This document shows positions 52,371 to 61,915 of a stretch of DNA of 64,000 bases, one piece after another. The first letter of the stretch is position 1; every line of letters begins with the position of its first letter. The notes below the pieces were generated by a model, which saw only the letters and a program-made list of their open reading frames with translations, was not told where the DNA came from and ran no database searches. Origin of the DNA: Alterinioella nitratireducens (GTDB lineage: Bacteria; Pseudomonadota; Alphaproteobacteria; Rhodobacterales; Rhodobacteraceae). Location of the stretch: positions 1 through 64,000 of the forward strand of contig NZ_JABJVX010000005.1 in NCBI RefSeq assembly GCF_013155465.1, given 5' to 3'. Both the position numbers and the translations under genes were made by a program.

Positions 52371-53921
52371 GGCCAGACGGTCGCGCAAGAGCCGCCGCAG
52401 GATCTTGCCCGAGGCCGATTTCGGCACTTCGTCTACAAAGATCACCCGGTCCAGATGCTTGTAATGGGCCAGCGTCTTGGCGACATGCGCCTTGATCTCG
52501 GAGCGTTTCAGCCTGGACCCCTGCGCGCGCTGCACGAAGGCCACCGGCACCTCGCCCGCCTCGTCATCGGGCGCGCCGATCACGCCCGCATCCGCGATCT
52601 CGGGGTGATCCAGCAGCCGCGCCTCAAGCTCCGCCGGCGCGACCTGGAAGCCCTTGACCTTGATCACCTCCTTCAGCCGGTCGCGGATGAAGAGGTAGCC
52701 GTCATCGTCGATCATCGCGATATCGCCGGTGCGCAGCCAGCCATCCTCGACAATGCTCTCCGCCGTCGCCTTGGCGTTGTTCAGGTAGCCGCGCATGACC
52801 TGCGGGCCCTTGACCCAAAGCTCGCCTTCCGCGTTCGGCCCCAGGTTCTTGCGCGTCTCCGGGTCCACGATCCGGCTGAGCGTGCCCGCAATGGCCTGCC
52901 CGACCGCCCCGTCGCGCGGCGCATCGGGCGACATGACATGGCTGCCGGGGCTAAGCTCGGTCATGCCATAGGCCTGCGTCACCGTGCAGCCAAGCCGCTT
53001 GTGCATGGCATTCCCAAGATCGGCCCCCATCGGTGCAGCGGCGGAGTTGATCTGTTGCAGCGAGGACAGGTCGAACTTGTCCACCAGAGGATGCTTGGCC
53101 AGCGCGATGGCGACCGGCGGCACGATGAAGACCCGTTCCGCCTTGTGCTTCTGGATCAACGCCAGGAACAGCTCGAGGTCAAAGCGCGGCATGGTGGCGA
53201 GGCGCGCCCCGGCGGCGAGGTAGACATTCACGAGGACCTGGAGCCCGTAGATGTGGAAGAAGGGCAGGAAGGCGGGCGTGATCTCGCCGGGCTGGATCTT
53301 CACCACACCGAGAAACTGATCGGTATTCACGACGAGGTTGCGGTGGCTCAGCATCACCCCCTTGGGCAGGCCGGTCGTGCCCGAGGAATAAGGCAGCACT
53401 GCGCTATGCGTGTCCAGATCGACCGGCACCTGCGCGGCCAGCGGCGCGCCCATCAGATCGGCCAGCGGGGTGGCGCCCTCGGCCTCGCCGATCACCACCA
53501 GTTCGGACACACCCGTGCCCTTGATCCCCTCGCGTGCCACATCCAGCGTCGCGGGGATGGTGATCAGCAGATCGGCCCCCGCATCCTGCAGTTGGTGGCG
53601 CAGCTCCTCCGCCGTGTAGGTCGGGTTGATCGTGGTCACGGTCGCCCCGGCATAGGTGATGCCGTGGAAGGTGCTGACAAACTCGGGGATGTTGGGGGCC
53701 ATCAGCCCGATCACCTTGCCCGGCCCGATCCCGCGCGCCTTGAGGCCGCCTGCCAGCCGCTGGATCGCATCGACCAGTTGCGCGCCGGTGATCTCGCGCC
53801 CCGTCAGCCCCTCGATCAGGACGGGGGCATCCAGACGCGTCCGCACGCCCTCCAGCACACGCTCGGTAATGGTCTGATCGCGCAGGGCGATATCGCCATG
53901 CGGGCTTGTGAATACGGACAT
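52350..53921 (-). CDS. 4-coumarate--CoA ligase-like acyl-CoA synthetase
   Basis: 523 residues of the AMP-binding (ANL) family. Phosphate loop LPYSSGTTGLPKGVMLSH, AYGMTELSPGSH adenylate motif, hinge LFIRDRLKEVIKVKG and the catalytic C-terminal Lys in KSASGKILRR. Overall layout is 4CL-like. The substrate could be an aromatic or medium-chain acid. GGAGG sits 4 bases before ATG 53921. No neighbouring beta-oxidation genes. Confidence 0.88.
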   Translation of the reverse strand: MSVFTSPHGDIALRDQTITERVLEGVRTRLDAPVLIEGLTGREITGAQLVDAIQRLAGGLKARGIGPGKVIGLMAPNIPEFVSTFHGITYAGATVTTINPTYTAEELRHQLQDAGADLLITIPATLDVAREGIKGTGVSELVVIGEAEGATPLADLMGAPLAAQVPVDLDTHSAVLPYSSGTTGLPKGVMLSHRNLVVNTDQFLGVVKIQPGEITPAFLPFFHIYGLQVLVNVYLAAGARLATMPRFDLELFLALIQKHKAERVFIVPPVAIALAKHPLVDKFDLSSLQQINSAAAPMGADLGNAMHKRLGCTVTQAYGMTELSPGSHVMSPDAPRDGAVGQAIAGTLSRIVDPETRKNLGPNAEGELWVKGPQVMRGYLNNAKATAESIVEDGWLRTGDIAMIDDDGYLFIRDRLKEVIKVKGFQVAPAELEARLLDHPEIADAGVIGAPDDEAGEVPVAFVQRAQGSRLKRSEIKAHVAKTLAHYKHLDRVIFVDEVPKSASGKILRRLLRDRLASGQDGR

Positions 53922-53975
53922 GCGGCCTCCCCAAATTCGGTTCAGCCGCAGCCTGCCACAGGTGGACGGACGCGC

Positions 53976-55124
53976 CTAGAGAAACACGCGCTCGACGCTC
54001 CACCAAGCGCCGATCAGCGCAATGAACAGCGAGGCCGGCACCGCGATGCGGGCGCGATACCAGCCCTTCCGCCCGAACCAGTATCCCACCAGCAGGAAGG
54101 CCGCGAAGATCACCGCAAGCTGTCCGAACTCCACCCCGATATTGAACCCGACAAGGGCCGTGATGAAGCGCGTCGGATCAATCCCGACATCGCCAAGCAC
54201 GCTGGCGAAACCAAGCCCGTGCAACAGGCCGAAAGCAAAGACCAGCGCCGTGCGTGACCTGAGCGAGCCGAAGCCAAGCACGTTCTCGACGCCGACATAG
54301 ACGATTGACAGCGCGATCAGCGGTTCCACCACCGAGGCCGGGACGCTGATAATCTCGAGGCTGGCCAGCGCCAGCGTGATCGTGTGCGCCAGGGTGAATG
54401 CGGTGACCTGAAACAGGATGGGCCGCAACTGCAGTGAGAAGAAGAAGAGACCGAGGACAAAGAGGATGTGGTCCAGGCCCTTGGGGACGATATGTTCGAA
54501 CCCCACCACGATGTAGCGCAGGAACACCGCGCCCGCACCCTCGGTCGCGATCTCGCCACGCGGCAACGGTTCGCTCAACTCGCCACCCGCCAGGAACCCG
54601 GCATAGGCATCCTCGCCCGCATCCGCCTGCCGCACGACCAGTTCGCCATATTCTTCGGCCCACCCGAATTGCACCGGCGCATCGCCTTCGGGCAGATCGG
54701 CGCGGAAGGTGAGCGTGGAGGTGCGGGCCAGGTCGAAATTCCCGACCTCCGGCACCTCGATCCCGACGAACTCGGGCGTCAGCCGCTGGCCATCCACCAC
54801 GATCATGAGGTTATCGGCCATCTGCGGCCAGAAGGCGCGCATCTCCTCGGCAAGCGCTTGCGGCTCCATCGCGCGGAACCGGTCATAGGCGCCTTCCTCG
54901 GGCGCCTCGGTGGTTTCGGTGACTTCGCTCAGGTCGATATCCGCGAGGATGGACTCGACCGCCATGCGCAATTCGATCACCACCTCCTCGGCGCTCACGG
55001 CCACGTCCGAGATACCGGGGTCGATCTCATGGGACTGCGCACCGGGGGCGACACTCACGAAAAGAAGAATTGACAGCGCCGAGATCCGGGCCAAGTTAAA
55101 GGGAAACATATTGGAAATTCTCAT
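53976..55124 (-). CDS. HupE/UreJ-family membrane protein with N-terminal extracytoplasmic domain
   Basis: 382 residues from ATG 55124; the next ATG at 55109 is a possible start. Signal peptide (FNLARISALSILLFVSVAPG), an extracytoplasmic region to about residue 190, then six membrane helices with His-rich motifs (VGFEHIVPKGLDHILFVLGL, FTLAHTITLALA, FGLLHGLGFASVLGDVG) typical of HupE/UreJ_2 proteins linked to nickel or cobalt uptake. Its start codon overlaps the start of the divergent DUF4198 gene at a shared CATG. Confidence 0.85.
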   Translation of the reverse strand: MRISNMFPFNLARISALSILLFVSVAPGAQSHEIDPGISDVAVSAEEVVIELRMAVESILADIDLSEVTETTEAPEEGAYDRFRAMEPQALAEEMRAFWPQMADNLMIVVDGQRLTPEFVGIEVPEVGNFDLARTSTLTFRADLPEGDAPVQFGWAEEYGELVVRQADAGEDAYAGFLAGGELSEPLPRGEIATEGAGAVFLRYIVVGFEHIVPKGLDHILFVLGLFFFSLQLRPILFQVTAFTLAHTITLALASLEIISVPASVVEPLIALSIVYVGVENVLGFGSLRSRTALVFAFGLLHGLGFASVLGDVGIDPTRFITALVGFNIGVEFGQLAVIFAAFLLVGYWFGRKGWYRARIAVPASLFIALIGAWWSVERVFL

Positions 55125-55938
55125 GTCTGTTACACTCCGTTCCATCTGTGCCGCATTTGTCCTCGCGCTGCCAGCTTTGCCTGCCGCGTCGCATGAGTTC
55201 TGGATCGAACCGCTGGCGTTTCAAGTCGCGCCCGGCGACCCGTTGGAGGCACGGCTGCGGGTGGGCGAAAGTTTCGAGGGCCCGTCCTATTCCTACCTGC
55301 CGCGCAACTTCATCCGCTTCGACGTCGCGCAGGGCGACGCGGTCACCGAGGTCGATGGACGGCTTGGCGACAACCCGGCGCTGCAATTCGACGGGGCCGC
55401 GGAGGGGCTGGCCGTAATCCTGCACGAAACCTCGGACAACCGCCTGACCTATGACGAATGGGCCGGGTTCCTGCGCTTTGCCGCACACAAGGATTTCGGC
55501 GATGTCGAGACGATGCACGACGCCCGTGGCCTGCCGAGGGAGGGCTTTCGGGAAAGCTACAGCCGCCACGCCAAGAGCCTGATCGCCGTTGGCTCGGGCG
55601 CGGGCGCGGATCGCGAATACGGGCTGCGGACCGAGATCGTGGCGCTGGCAAACCCCTATACCGACGACCTCAGCGACGGCTTTCCGGTGCTGGTCCTGCT
55701 GGAGGGCGAACCGCGCGCCGATGTGCAGGTAGAACTGTTCGACCGCGACCCCGACGGCGAGGTGACCGTCACCCTGCACCGCACCGATGCCGAGGGCCGC
55801 GCCGTGCTGCCGGTTGAGCCCGGCCATGTCTACCTTGCCGACAACGTCACCCTGCTGCCGCTGGAACAGGACAGCCCCGGCGACCCTGTCTGGCATTCCC
55901 TCTGGGCCTCGCTCACCTTCGCGGTCCCCGCCCCCTGA
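55123..55938 (+). CDS. DUF4198-domain periplasmic protein
   Basis: 271 residues. Signal peptide ending [10 protein letters not shown]; the mature protein starts with HEFWIEP, a conserved histidine-containing N-terminus proposed to bind Ni or Co in DUF4198 proteins of nickel-uptake loci. A single DUF4198 domain follows ([24 protein letters not shown]-like beta region [20 protein letters not shown]). It is divergent from the HupE/UreJ-like gene and the two probably function together in metal uptake; inference from families. Confidence 0.8.
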   Translation: MSVTLRSICAAFVLALPALPAASHEFWIEPLAFQVAPGDPLEARLRVGESFEGPSYSYLPRNFIRFDVAQGDAVTEVDGRLGDNPALQFDGAAEGLAVILHETSDNRLTYDEWAGFLRFAAHKDFGDVETMHDARGLPREGFRESYSRHAKSLIAVGSGAGADREYGLRTEIVALANPYTDDLSDGFPVLVLLEGEPRADVQVELFDRDPDGEVTVTLHRTDAEGRAVLPVEPGHVYLADNVTLLPLEQDSPGDPVWHSLWASLTFAVPAP

Positions 55939-55948
55939 TCCCTTCTTT

Positions 55949-56030
55949 GTTCTGAAAATATCCCAGGGGGTTTGGGGGACTGGTCCCCCAACCGGTCGGC
56001 GCGCTTGCGCGCCGAACCCACGCCGTACGC
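55949..56030 (+). repeat. intergenic hairpin repeat, copy B
   Basis: GAAAATATCCCAGGGGGTTT leads into arms TTGGGGGAC (55972-55980) and GTCCCCCAA (55983-55991), then CGGTCGG and a second hairpin TCGGCGCG-CTTG-CGCGCCGA. Same order as the copy at 21266, with the stem changed on both sides, so the structure is conserved, not just the sequence. Confidence 0.85.
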
Positions 56031-56101
56031 ACCGCACCCGTCTTGTATCGCCCCCCCATTGCCGCTATGCCCCATTGCGAACCCGAAGGAGGTGCCATCA
56101 G

Positions 56102-56707
56102 ATGGACAGTTTCACCACGCTCACCGGCATCGCCGCCCCGATGCCGCAGATCAATGTCGATACCGACATGATCATCCCCAAGCAGTTCCTGAAGACGATC
56201 AAGCGCTCGGGGCTTGGCGTGAACCTCTTCGACGAGATGCGCTATGACGACAACGGCAACGAGATCCCCGATTTCGTGCTGAACAAGCCCGCCTATCGCA
56301 ACGCGCAGATCCTGGTCGCGGGCGACAATTTCGGCTGCGGTTCAAGCCGTGAGCACGCCCCCTGGGCGCTCCTCGATTTCGGCATCCGCTGTGTCATCGC
56401 GCCCTCATTCGCCGACATTTTCTACAACAACTGCTTCAAGAACGGCATCCTGCCCATCGTCTTGCCGCAGGACCATGTCGATATGCTGATGGATGACGCC
56501 GAACGCGGGGCCAATGCCGTCGTGACCGTCGATCTGGAAAGCCAGACCATCACCGGACCCGATGGCGGATCGGTCTCGTTCGAGGTCGACGCCTTCCGCA
56601 AGCATTGCCTGATGAACGGCTTGGACGATATCGGCCTGACCCTGGAAAAATCCGCCGCGATCGACGCGTTCGAGGCCGAGGCCGCACAGGCCCGCCCCTG
56701 GGTCTGA
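56102..56707 (+). CDS. leuD: 3-isopropylmalate dehydratase small subunit
   Basis: 201 residues beginning [20 protein letters not shown]. The substrate loop is [20 protein letters not shown], the swivelling domain of aconitase-type enzymes. GGAGGTG lies 7 bases before ATG 56102. Partner of LeuC, about 6.4 kb away with seven unrelated genes between. Followed by a strong terminator at 56727. Confidence 0.96.
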   Translation: MDSFTTLTGIAAPMPQINVDTDMIIPKQFLKTIKRSGLGVNLFDEMRYDDNGNEIPDFVLNKPAYRNAQILVAGDNFGCGSSREHAPWALLDFGIRCVIAPSFADIFYNNCFKNGILPIVLPQDHVDMLMDDAERGANAVVTVDLESQTITGPDGGSVSFEVDAFRKHCLMNGLDDIGLTLEKSAAIDAFEAEAAQARPWV

Positions 56708-56726
56708 TCCGTCAGAAACACAAGAT

Positions 56727-56760
56727 ATAGCCCCTCGGCCCCGCCGGGGGGCTATTTCTT
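56727..56760 (+). terminator. leuD terminator
   Basis: Arms ATAGCCCC (56727-56734) and GGGGCTAT (56747-56754) with an inner CGG/CCG extension, followed by TTCTTTT. Placed 20 bases after the leuD stop. Confidence 0.8.
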
Positions 56761-56959
56761 TTGGCCACTGTGTCAAACCGGCGACAGTTTCTCCCGCAAA
56801 ATCCGCAGCCTCGAATCCTCAACCAAGTCAGAGGGTTGCGAAACGACATGAATGTGGGCAAGATCGTGGCAATTGAGGCAATCCGATGGCAAATCGGACA
56901 AGAACGTGGACCAAGGGCCTGTAAAAACAAGGGTCCGTCCAGGTTGAGGGTTTTGGGCA

Positions 56960-57802
56960 GTGATCGCACAGCTTGCAAGCGCTGTGGTGCGGGCGATTTT
57001 GGTTGTTATCGTCATCTCCACGCCGTCCTTGCTCCTACCGGGGGCAACGCCGGAATCGGCGCAGGTGGTTGCACTGGTGGCCCTCTTTTGCGCGTTCTTC
57101 ACCTTCTCCGAATATGCCTCGACCTATCCCGGCCTGATCGAGTTCCGCGATGCCCCGCCCTTCAACCGGGTGCGCGCGGTCAGCCTGTTCATCACGCTCT
57201 TCGCGCTGTCCATCGCCGCCACCGGGGCCGAGGCGCCGCAGACCCTGGCCCTGATCGTCAACGCGACCGGCCTTGTCGTGGCCCACGCGATCGACTTTCC
57301 CTACAGCCCGATCAACCTGCTCGGCACACTGTTGCAGGACGATATCTCGCCCGCCGAGCTGACCCGGCTGCGCACCATGGGCGGGCTGAGTTTCCTGATC
57401 GGCCTCGTCACGCTCAGCATCTTCGCGGTGCTGATGCGGGTGCATGGCTGGCCCAACCGCAAGGCCAAGTTCAATGTCTGGGTCAACCTGCCGACCTTCG
57501 ACCCGACCGTCGGCGGCGACGTGGTGGTGCGGCTGACCCGTGACAGCCGGATTAACATTATCTTAGGCTTCGTCCTGCCATTCTTGATGCCGATCCTGGC
57601 GTCGCTCGGCATCCGGCAGCTTGGGCTGTCGGTCTCGACCTCGCCGCAAACGCTTGTCTGGGTGGTCACGTTATGGAGCTTCCTTCCCGTCTCGCTCTTC
57701 ATGCGCGGCATGGCGATGGCGCGGGTGGCGGCAATGGTAACGGCGCGGCGGCGTTACCTGACGCGGCAGATGGATATGCAGGGCGGCTTGCAGCCGGTCT
57801 GA
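56960..57802 (+). CDS. multi-pass membrane protein of unknown function
   Basis: 280 residues from a GTG start at 56960 (GAGGG upstream, weak). About six to seven hydrophobic helices (VRAILVVIVISTPSLLLPG, VVALVALFCAFFTFSEYAST, LIVNATGLVVAHAIDF, IILGFVLPFLMPILASLG), and between helices 4 and 5 a hydrophilic stretch (HGWPNRKAKFNVWVNLPTFD). No family recognised; likely a lineage-specific protein. The next gene starts inside its 3' end, so the two are probably coupled. Confidence 0.75.
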   Translation: MIAQLASAVVRAILVVIVISTPSLLLPGATPESAQVVALVALFCAFFTFSEYASTYPGLIEFRDAPPFNRVRAVSLFITLFALSIAATGAEAPQTLALIVNATGLVVAHAIDFPYSPINLLGTLLQDDISPAELTRLRTMGGLSFLIGLVTLSIFAVLMRVHGWPNRKAKFNVWVNLPTFDPTVGGDVVVRLTRDSRINIILGFVLPFLMPILASLGIRQLGLSVSTSPQTLVWVVTLWSFLPVSLFMRGMAMARVAAMVTARRRYLTRQMDMQGGLQPV

Positions 57803-58839
57803 TCTGGCTGCTGCTGCTCCTTCTGCTGGCCGGCCCGCTGGTCGCCGATCCCGTCCGCATCGCCACCTACCAGACCGAATTGTCCCGCGACGGCCCCGGC
57901 CGACTGCTGCGCGATATCCTGCGCGGCGAGGATGACCAGATCGACGCTGTCGTCGCCGTCATCGCGCATCTCGACCCCGACATCTTGCTGCTGCAGGGCA
58001 TCGACTATGACGCCGAGGGGCACGCACTGGCCGCCCTGGCGGACCAGTTGGCCGAGGCTGGCAGCCCCTATCCCTTTCGTCTCGCGCTGCGCCCCAATAC
58101 GGGTCAACCGACGGGGCTGGACCTCGATGGCAATGGCCGTTCGGGCGAGGCGCGGGATGCGCAGGGCTATGGCCGGTTCAACGGCGCGGGTGGCATGGCG
58201 CTGCTGTCGCGCTATCCCATCGGGGCCGGTGTCGTCGATCACTCCGCGTTCCTCTGGCGCGATCTGCCGGGTGGCCACGCGGCCGATGTGTTGAACGCCG
58301 AGGTGCTGGCGGTCCAGCGCCTCGCCTCGGTCGCCGCCTGGGAGGTGCCGGTGGAGGTCGAGGGCCAGGTGCTTCGCCTCCTGACCACCCACGCCACACC
58401 GCCTGTCTTCGACGGCCCCGAGGATCGCAATGGCCGCCGCAACGAGGATGAGTTGCGCTTCTGGCAATGGCGGATCGAAAGCGGCGCGGTGGGGCCGCCT
58501 TTTGCCCTGATGGGTGTTCTCAACGCCGATCCCGTCAACGGCGACGCGCGGCGCGGGACTCTGATGACGATGCTGTCACATCCTGCGCTGCAAGACCCGG
58601 TCGCGACCGGCGCGGCGGGCGGCTCCGAAACCGCCGATTTCTCCGACCCCGATCCCGGCAACCTGCGCGTCAGCTACATCCTGCCCTCTGCCGATCTGGA
58701 GGTGCAGGATGCGGGCGTCTTCTGGCCCGATCCGGATAGCCCGGACCATGCCATCCTTGGCGGCTCAGACGGCAACGGGGCCTCGCGTCACCGGCTGGTC
58801 TGGCTGGATGTCGAGTTGCAGGGCGCGGGCGAGCACTAA
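57673..58839 (+). CDS. endonuclease/exonuclease/phosphatase-family protein
   Basis: 388 residues from ATG 57673, the only ATG/GTG in frame before the hydrophobic segment, giving an unusual 130-base overlap with the previous gene. The first 38 residues are Gly-rich and probably untranslated or non-conserved; the real signal-anchor is AGLIWLLLLLLLAGPLVADP. The EEP fold follows (VRIATYQTELSRDGPGRLLR, DPDILLLQGIDYD, PTGLDLDGNGRSGEARDAQG, TTHATPPVFDGPEDRNGRRN, LMGVLNADPVNG). Secreted or membrane-anchored phosphoesterase; substrate unknown. Overlaps the convergent gene by 75 bases. Confidence 0.8.
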   Translation: MELPSRLALHARHGDGAGGGNGNGAAALPDAADGYAGRLAAGLIWLLLLLLLAGPLVADPVRIATYQTELSRDGPGRLLRDILRGEDDQIDAVVAVIAHLDPDILLLQGIDYDAEGHALAALADQLAEAGSPYPFRLALRPNTGQPTGLDLDGNGRSGEARDAQGYGRFNGAGGMALLSRYPIGAGVVDHSAFLWRDLPGGHAADVLNAEVLAVQRLASVAAWEVPVEVEGQVLRLLTTHATPPVFDGPEDRNGRRNEDELRFWQWRIESGAVGPPFALMGVLNADPVNGDARRGTLMTMLSHPALQDPVATGAAGGSETADFSDPDPGNLRVSYILPSADLEVQDAGVFWPDPDSPDHAILGGSDGNGASRHRLVWLDVELQGAGEH

Positions 58840-59664
58840 GGCCAAGGGCGTCTCCTGCCGATCGGGCAATAGCCGGTCCAGCTCCGTCCCATCCAGCCGA
58901 TGCGGCGTGGTCCAGAGGTAGCGCATTTCCAGAAGATGCTTCGCCTCGGGCCAGAAAGGGCGCGCAAGGTGCAGCGGAAGATAGCCCATCCGCTTGACCC
59001 GAACCGGACGGCCAATGGCCTTCGCGCAGGCGCGCGCAAGGTCAGTGCCCGTCAGCGTGGTGCCCGCGAAGGCCAGGTCGGTGAACCCCGGCAAGCTCTC
59101 GCGCCGCTCGGCCAACCCCACCACCGCGCGCGCCACATCCGGCAGCCACGCCCAGGCATGGGGGATGTCGGACCTGCCGGGATAGGTCAGCACGCCCCGC
59201 GCCACCCGCTTGGCGATTACCATGTCGAACCAGTTGCCCGAGGCGGCATCGTCGATGAAATCCCCCGCCCGCAGCACGATGGTCCGCACGCCCGAAGCGC
59301 GGTAGCTTTCCTCCATCTCGCGCCGGATACGGCCAAGCGGATGCTCCGCCCGATGCGGCACGCCCGGCCCGATCACCTCCGGCATGTCGGGGCCGTAGAC
59401 ATAGACATTGCCGGGCAGGATCACCGCAGCACCCGACGCTTTCGCCGCCGCGATCACCGCGCAGGTCAGCCCCGGCACCTCGGCGCGCCACTTGCTGTAG
59501 GGCGGGTTCCAGGCGTTGACGATCACGTCGACGCCCATGGCCGCAGCCGTCAGGTCATCGCCGCGCCGGAAGCGACGCACGCGCCAGCCCGCCGCGTCAA
59601 AGGCCAGCGCGGTGTGGCGGCCCATGCGGCCCGTGGCGCCAAGGATCAAGACGGATTGTGACAT
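58765..59664 (-). CDS. NAD-dependent epimerase/dehydratase-like protein
   Basis: 299 residues from ATG 59664 (AGGAGC upstream). Rossmann start SVLILGATGRMGRHTALAFD, then VIVNAWNPPYSKWRAEVPGL, and NVYVYGPDMPE carries the Tyr of the SDR family (YxxxK-like position shifted). C-terminal DUF-like region with LLEMRYLWTTPHRLDGTELD. Atypical extended SDR; substrate unknown. Divergent LysR gene 97 bases away probably controls it. Confidence 0.85.
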   Translation of the reverse strand: MSQSVLILGATGRMGRHTALAFDAAGWRVRRFRRGDDLTAAAMGVDVIVNAWNPPYSKWRAEVPGLTCAVIAAAKASGAAVILPGNVYVYGPDMPEVIGPGVPHRAEHPLGRIRREMEESYRASGVRTIVLRAGDFIDDAASGNWFDMVIAKRVARGVLTYPGRSDIPHAWAWLPDVARAVVGLAERRESLPGFTDLAFAGTTLTGTDLARACAKAIGRPVRVKRMGYLPLHLARPFWPEAKHLLEMRYLWTTPHRLDGTELDRLLPDRQETPLALVLARALQLDIQPDQPVTRGPVAV

Positions 59665-59761
59665 CGGATAGCTCCTTTCAGATTTGCTGCCCCCGGAACC
59701 TACCCCATGCACATTCGTCGACACTATTGCCCAAAACCCGTCATATGATATTCATTTTCGA

Positions 59762-60658
59762 ATGGACAATCGCCCCAGCTCCCTCGACTGGACCCACATC
59801 CGTGCCTTTCTGGCGGTGGCGGAAACCGGCTCGCTCTCGGCGGCGGCGCGGGCGCTCGGGCTCAGCCAACCGACGCTCGGGCGGCACATCCGCGCGCTGG
59901 AGGAGACGACGGGCAACGCCCTTTTCACCCGCAGCCCGCGCGGGTTCGACCTGACCGACCTGGGTCTTGCCCTGCGCCCGCAGGCCGAGGCGATGCGCGC
60001 GGCGGCGCAGGCGATGGAACTGGCCGCCGCGGGCCGTGACACCCGCACCGCCGGACCCGTTCGGCTGACCGCCAGCGTCTATGTTGCGGTCTACCTGCTG
60101 CCCCCGATCCTGGCCCGCCTGCGTCAAGACCACCCGGAGATCGAGATCGAACTGGTCCCCTCGGACCGCTCCGAGAACCTGCTGTTTCACGAGGCCGATA
60201 TCGCACTGCGCATGTATCGCCCGGAACAGCTGGAGATGGTGACGCGGCACCTGGGCGACCTTCCGCTCGGGCTTTACGCCGCGCCCGGTTACCTGTCCCG
60301 CAAAGGCACGCCGCAGGATTTCACCGAGATCCTGGATCACGATGTGATCGGCTATGACCGCGACGACCGCATCGTCCGGGGTTTTCGCGCCGCCGGGCTG
60401 GACGTGACCCGCGACTGGTTCCCGATCCGTTGCGACGACCAGGTCGCCTGTTGGGAAATGACCTGCGCGGGCTGCGGCATCGGGATCGCGCAGCGCGTGG
60501 TGGGCGAGGCCGAGCCGCGCGTCGTGCCGGTCCTGCCCGGCGCCCCCCTGCCCGCGCTGCCGGTCTGGATCACCGCCCATGCAGCCACCCGCCACACCCC
60601 CCGCGTCGCGGCTGTCTGGCAAGCGCTGACAACCGGCCTGGCGCCGCTGGTTTCTTGA
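59762..60658 (+). CDS. LysR-family regulator
   Basis: 298 residues beginning MDNRPSSLDWTHIRAFLAVA. HTH: ETGSLSAAARALGLSQPTLG, RHIRALEETTGNALFTRSPR. The effector domain has DRSENLLFHEADIALRMYRP typical of the family. Start at 59762. Divergent from the epimerase-like gene and 57 bases upstream of leuB on the same strand, so it could influence either; the divergent partner is the more usual target. Confidence 0.88.
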   Translation: MDNRPSSLDWTHIRAFLAVAETGSLSAAARALGLSQPTLGRHIRALEETTGNALFTRSPRGFDLTDLGLALRPQAEAMRAAAQAMELAAAGRDTRTAGPVRLTASVYVAVYLLPPILARLRQDHPEIEIELVPSDRSENLLFHEADIALRMYRPEQLEMVTRHLGDLPLGLYAAPGYLSRKGTPQDFTEILDHDVIGYDRDDRIVRGFRAAGLDVTRDWFPIRCDDQVACWEMTCAGCGIGIAQRVVGEAEPRVVPVLPGAPLPALPVWITAHAATRHTPRVAAVWQALTTGLAPLVS

Positions 60659-60715
60659 CCCTGCCCGGCGCAAGGGGTAGCGGAAGGGCAACGCAATTCA
60701 AGCACGGAAATCCCC

Positions 60716-61822
60716 ATGAGCACGCCATCGCTTCTTATCCTGCCCGGTGACGGGATCGGCCCCGAGGTCATGACCGAAGTTCGCAAGATCATCGACTGGT
60801 TCGGCGCCAACCGCGACCTCGCATTCGATGTCAGCGAGGATCTTGTCGGCGGGGCCGCCTATGACGCCCATGGCACGCCGCTGACCGATGAGACGATGGC
60901 ACGCGCGCAGGCCGCCGATGCGGTGCTGCTTGGTGCCGTGGGCGGGCCGAAATACGACAGCCTGGATTTCAGCGTGAAGCCCGAACGCGGCTTGTTGCGC
61001 CTGCGCAAGGAGATGGACCTCTTCTCCAACCTGCGCCCCGCGCAGTGCTTTGACGCGCTGGCCGATTTCTCCTCGCTCAAGAAGGATGTGGTCGCGGGCC
61101 TCGACATCATGATCGTGCGCGAGCTGACCTCGGGCGTCTATTTCGGCGAACCGCGCGGCATCTTCAAGGAAGGCAACGAGCGCGTCGGGATCAACACGCA
61201 GCGCTACACGGAAAGCGAGATCGCCCGCGTCGCGCGGTCAGCCTTCGAACTGGCGCGCAAGCGGTCGGGCAAGCTCTGCTCGATGGAGAAGGCCAACGTG
61301 ATGGAATCGGGCATCCTGTGGCGCGATGTCGTGACCGAGGTGCATCAGGCCGAATACAGCGACGTGGAGTTGAGCCACATGTATGCCGATGCGGGCGCGA
61401 TGCAGTTGACCCGCTGGCCCAAGCAGTTCGACGTGATCGTGACCGACAACCTCTTCGGCGACCTGCTGTCGGATCTGGCCGCGATGCTGACCGGCAGCCT
61501 GGGCATGTTGCCCTCGGCCAGCCTCGGCGCGCCGATGGAGAACGGCCGGCCCAAGGCGCTTTACGAGCCCGTCCACGGCTCGGCCCCCGATATCGCGGGG
61601 CAAGGCAAGGCCAACCCGATCGCCTGCATCCTCAGCTTTGCCATGGCGCTGCGCTACAGCTTCGACCAGGGCGACGAGGCGACCCGGCTGGAGCAGGCGG
61701 TCGAGGGTGTGCTGGCCGACGGGTTGCGCACCGCCGACCTGTTGGGTGAGGATGGCGCGACCCCGATCAGCACCGGCCAGATGGGCGATGCGATCGTGGC
61801 AAAATTGTCCGCCAGCCTTTGA
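60716..61822 (+). CDS. leuB: 3-isopropylmalate dehydrogenase
   Basis: 368 residues. [21 protein letters not shown]-terminus, substrate Arg residues in [20 protein letters not shown], the catalytic Tyr/Lys region [14 protein letters not shown], and the Mg-binding [21 protein letters not shown]-terminal [20 protein letters not shown] is the NAD loop. Oxidative decarboxylation step of leucine synthesis. Third leu gene of the window, 4 kb after leuD. Confidence 0.97.
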   Translation: MSTPSLLILPGDGIGPEVMTEVRKIIDWFGANRDLAFDVSEDLVGGAAYDAHGTPLTDETMARAQAADAVLLGAVGGPKYDSLDFSVKPERGLLRLRKEMDLFSNLRPAQCFDALADFSSLKKDVVAGLDIMIVRELTSGVYFGEPRGIFKEGNERVGINTQRYTESEIARVARSAFELARKRSGKLCSMEKANVMESGILWRDVVTEVHQAEYSDVELSHMYADAGAMQLTRWPKQFDVIVTDNLFGDLLSDLAAMLTGSLGMLPSASLGAPMENGRPKALYEPVHGSAPDIAGQGKANPIACILSFAMALRYSFDQGDEATRLEQAVEGVLADGLRTADLLGEDGATPISTGQMGDAIVAKLSASL

Positions 61823-61915
61823 AGAACCGGGCCGCTCCGTCGCGGGCGGCCCCGCTTTGCCTTTGCCTCCTGACCGCATTAGGGTCTGCGCAAGCCTGAT
61901 CCGCGAAAGCACCCG

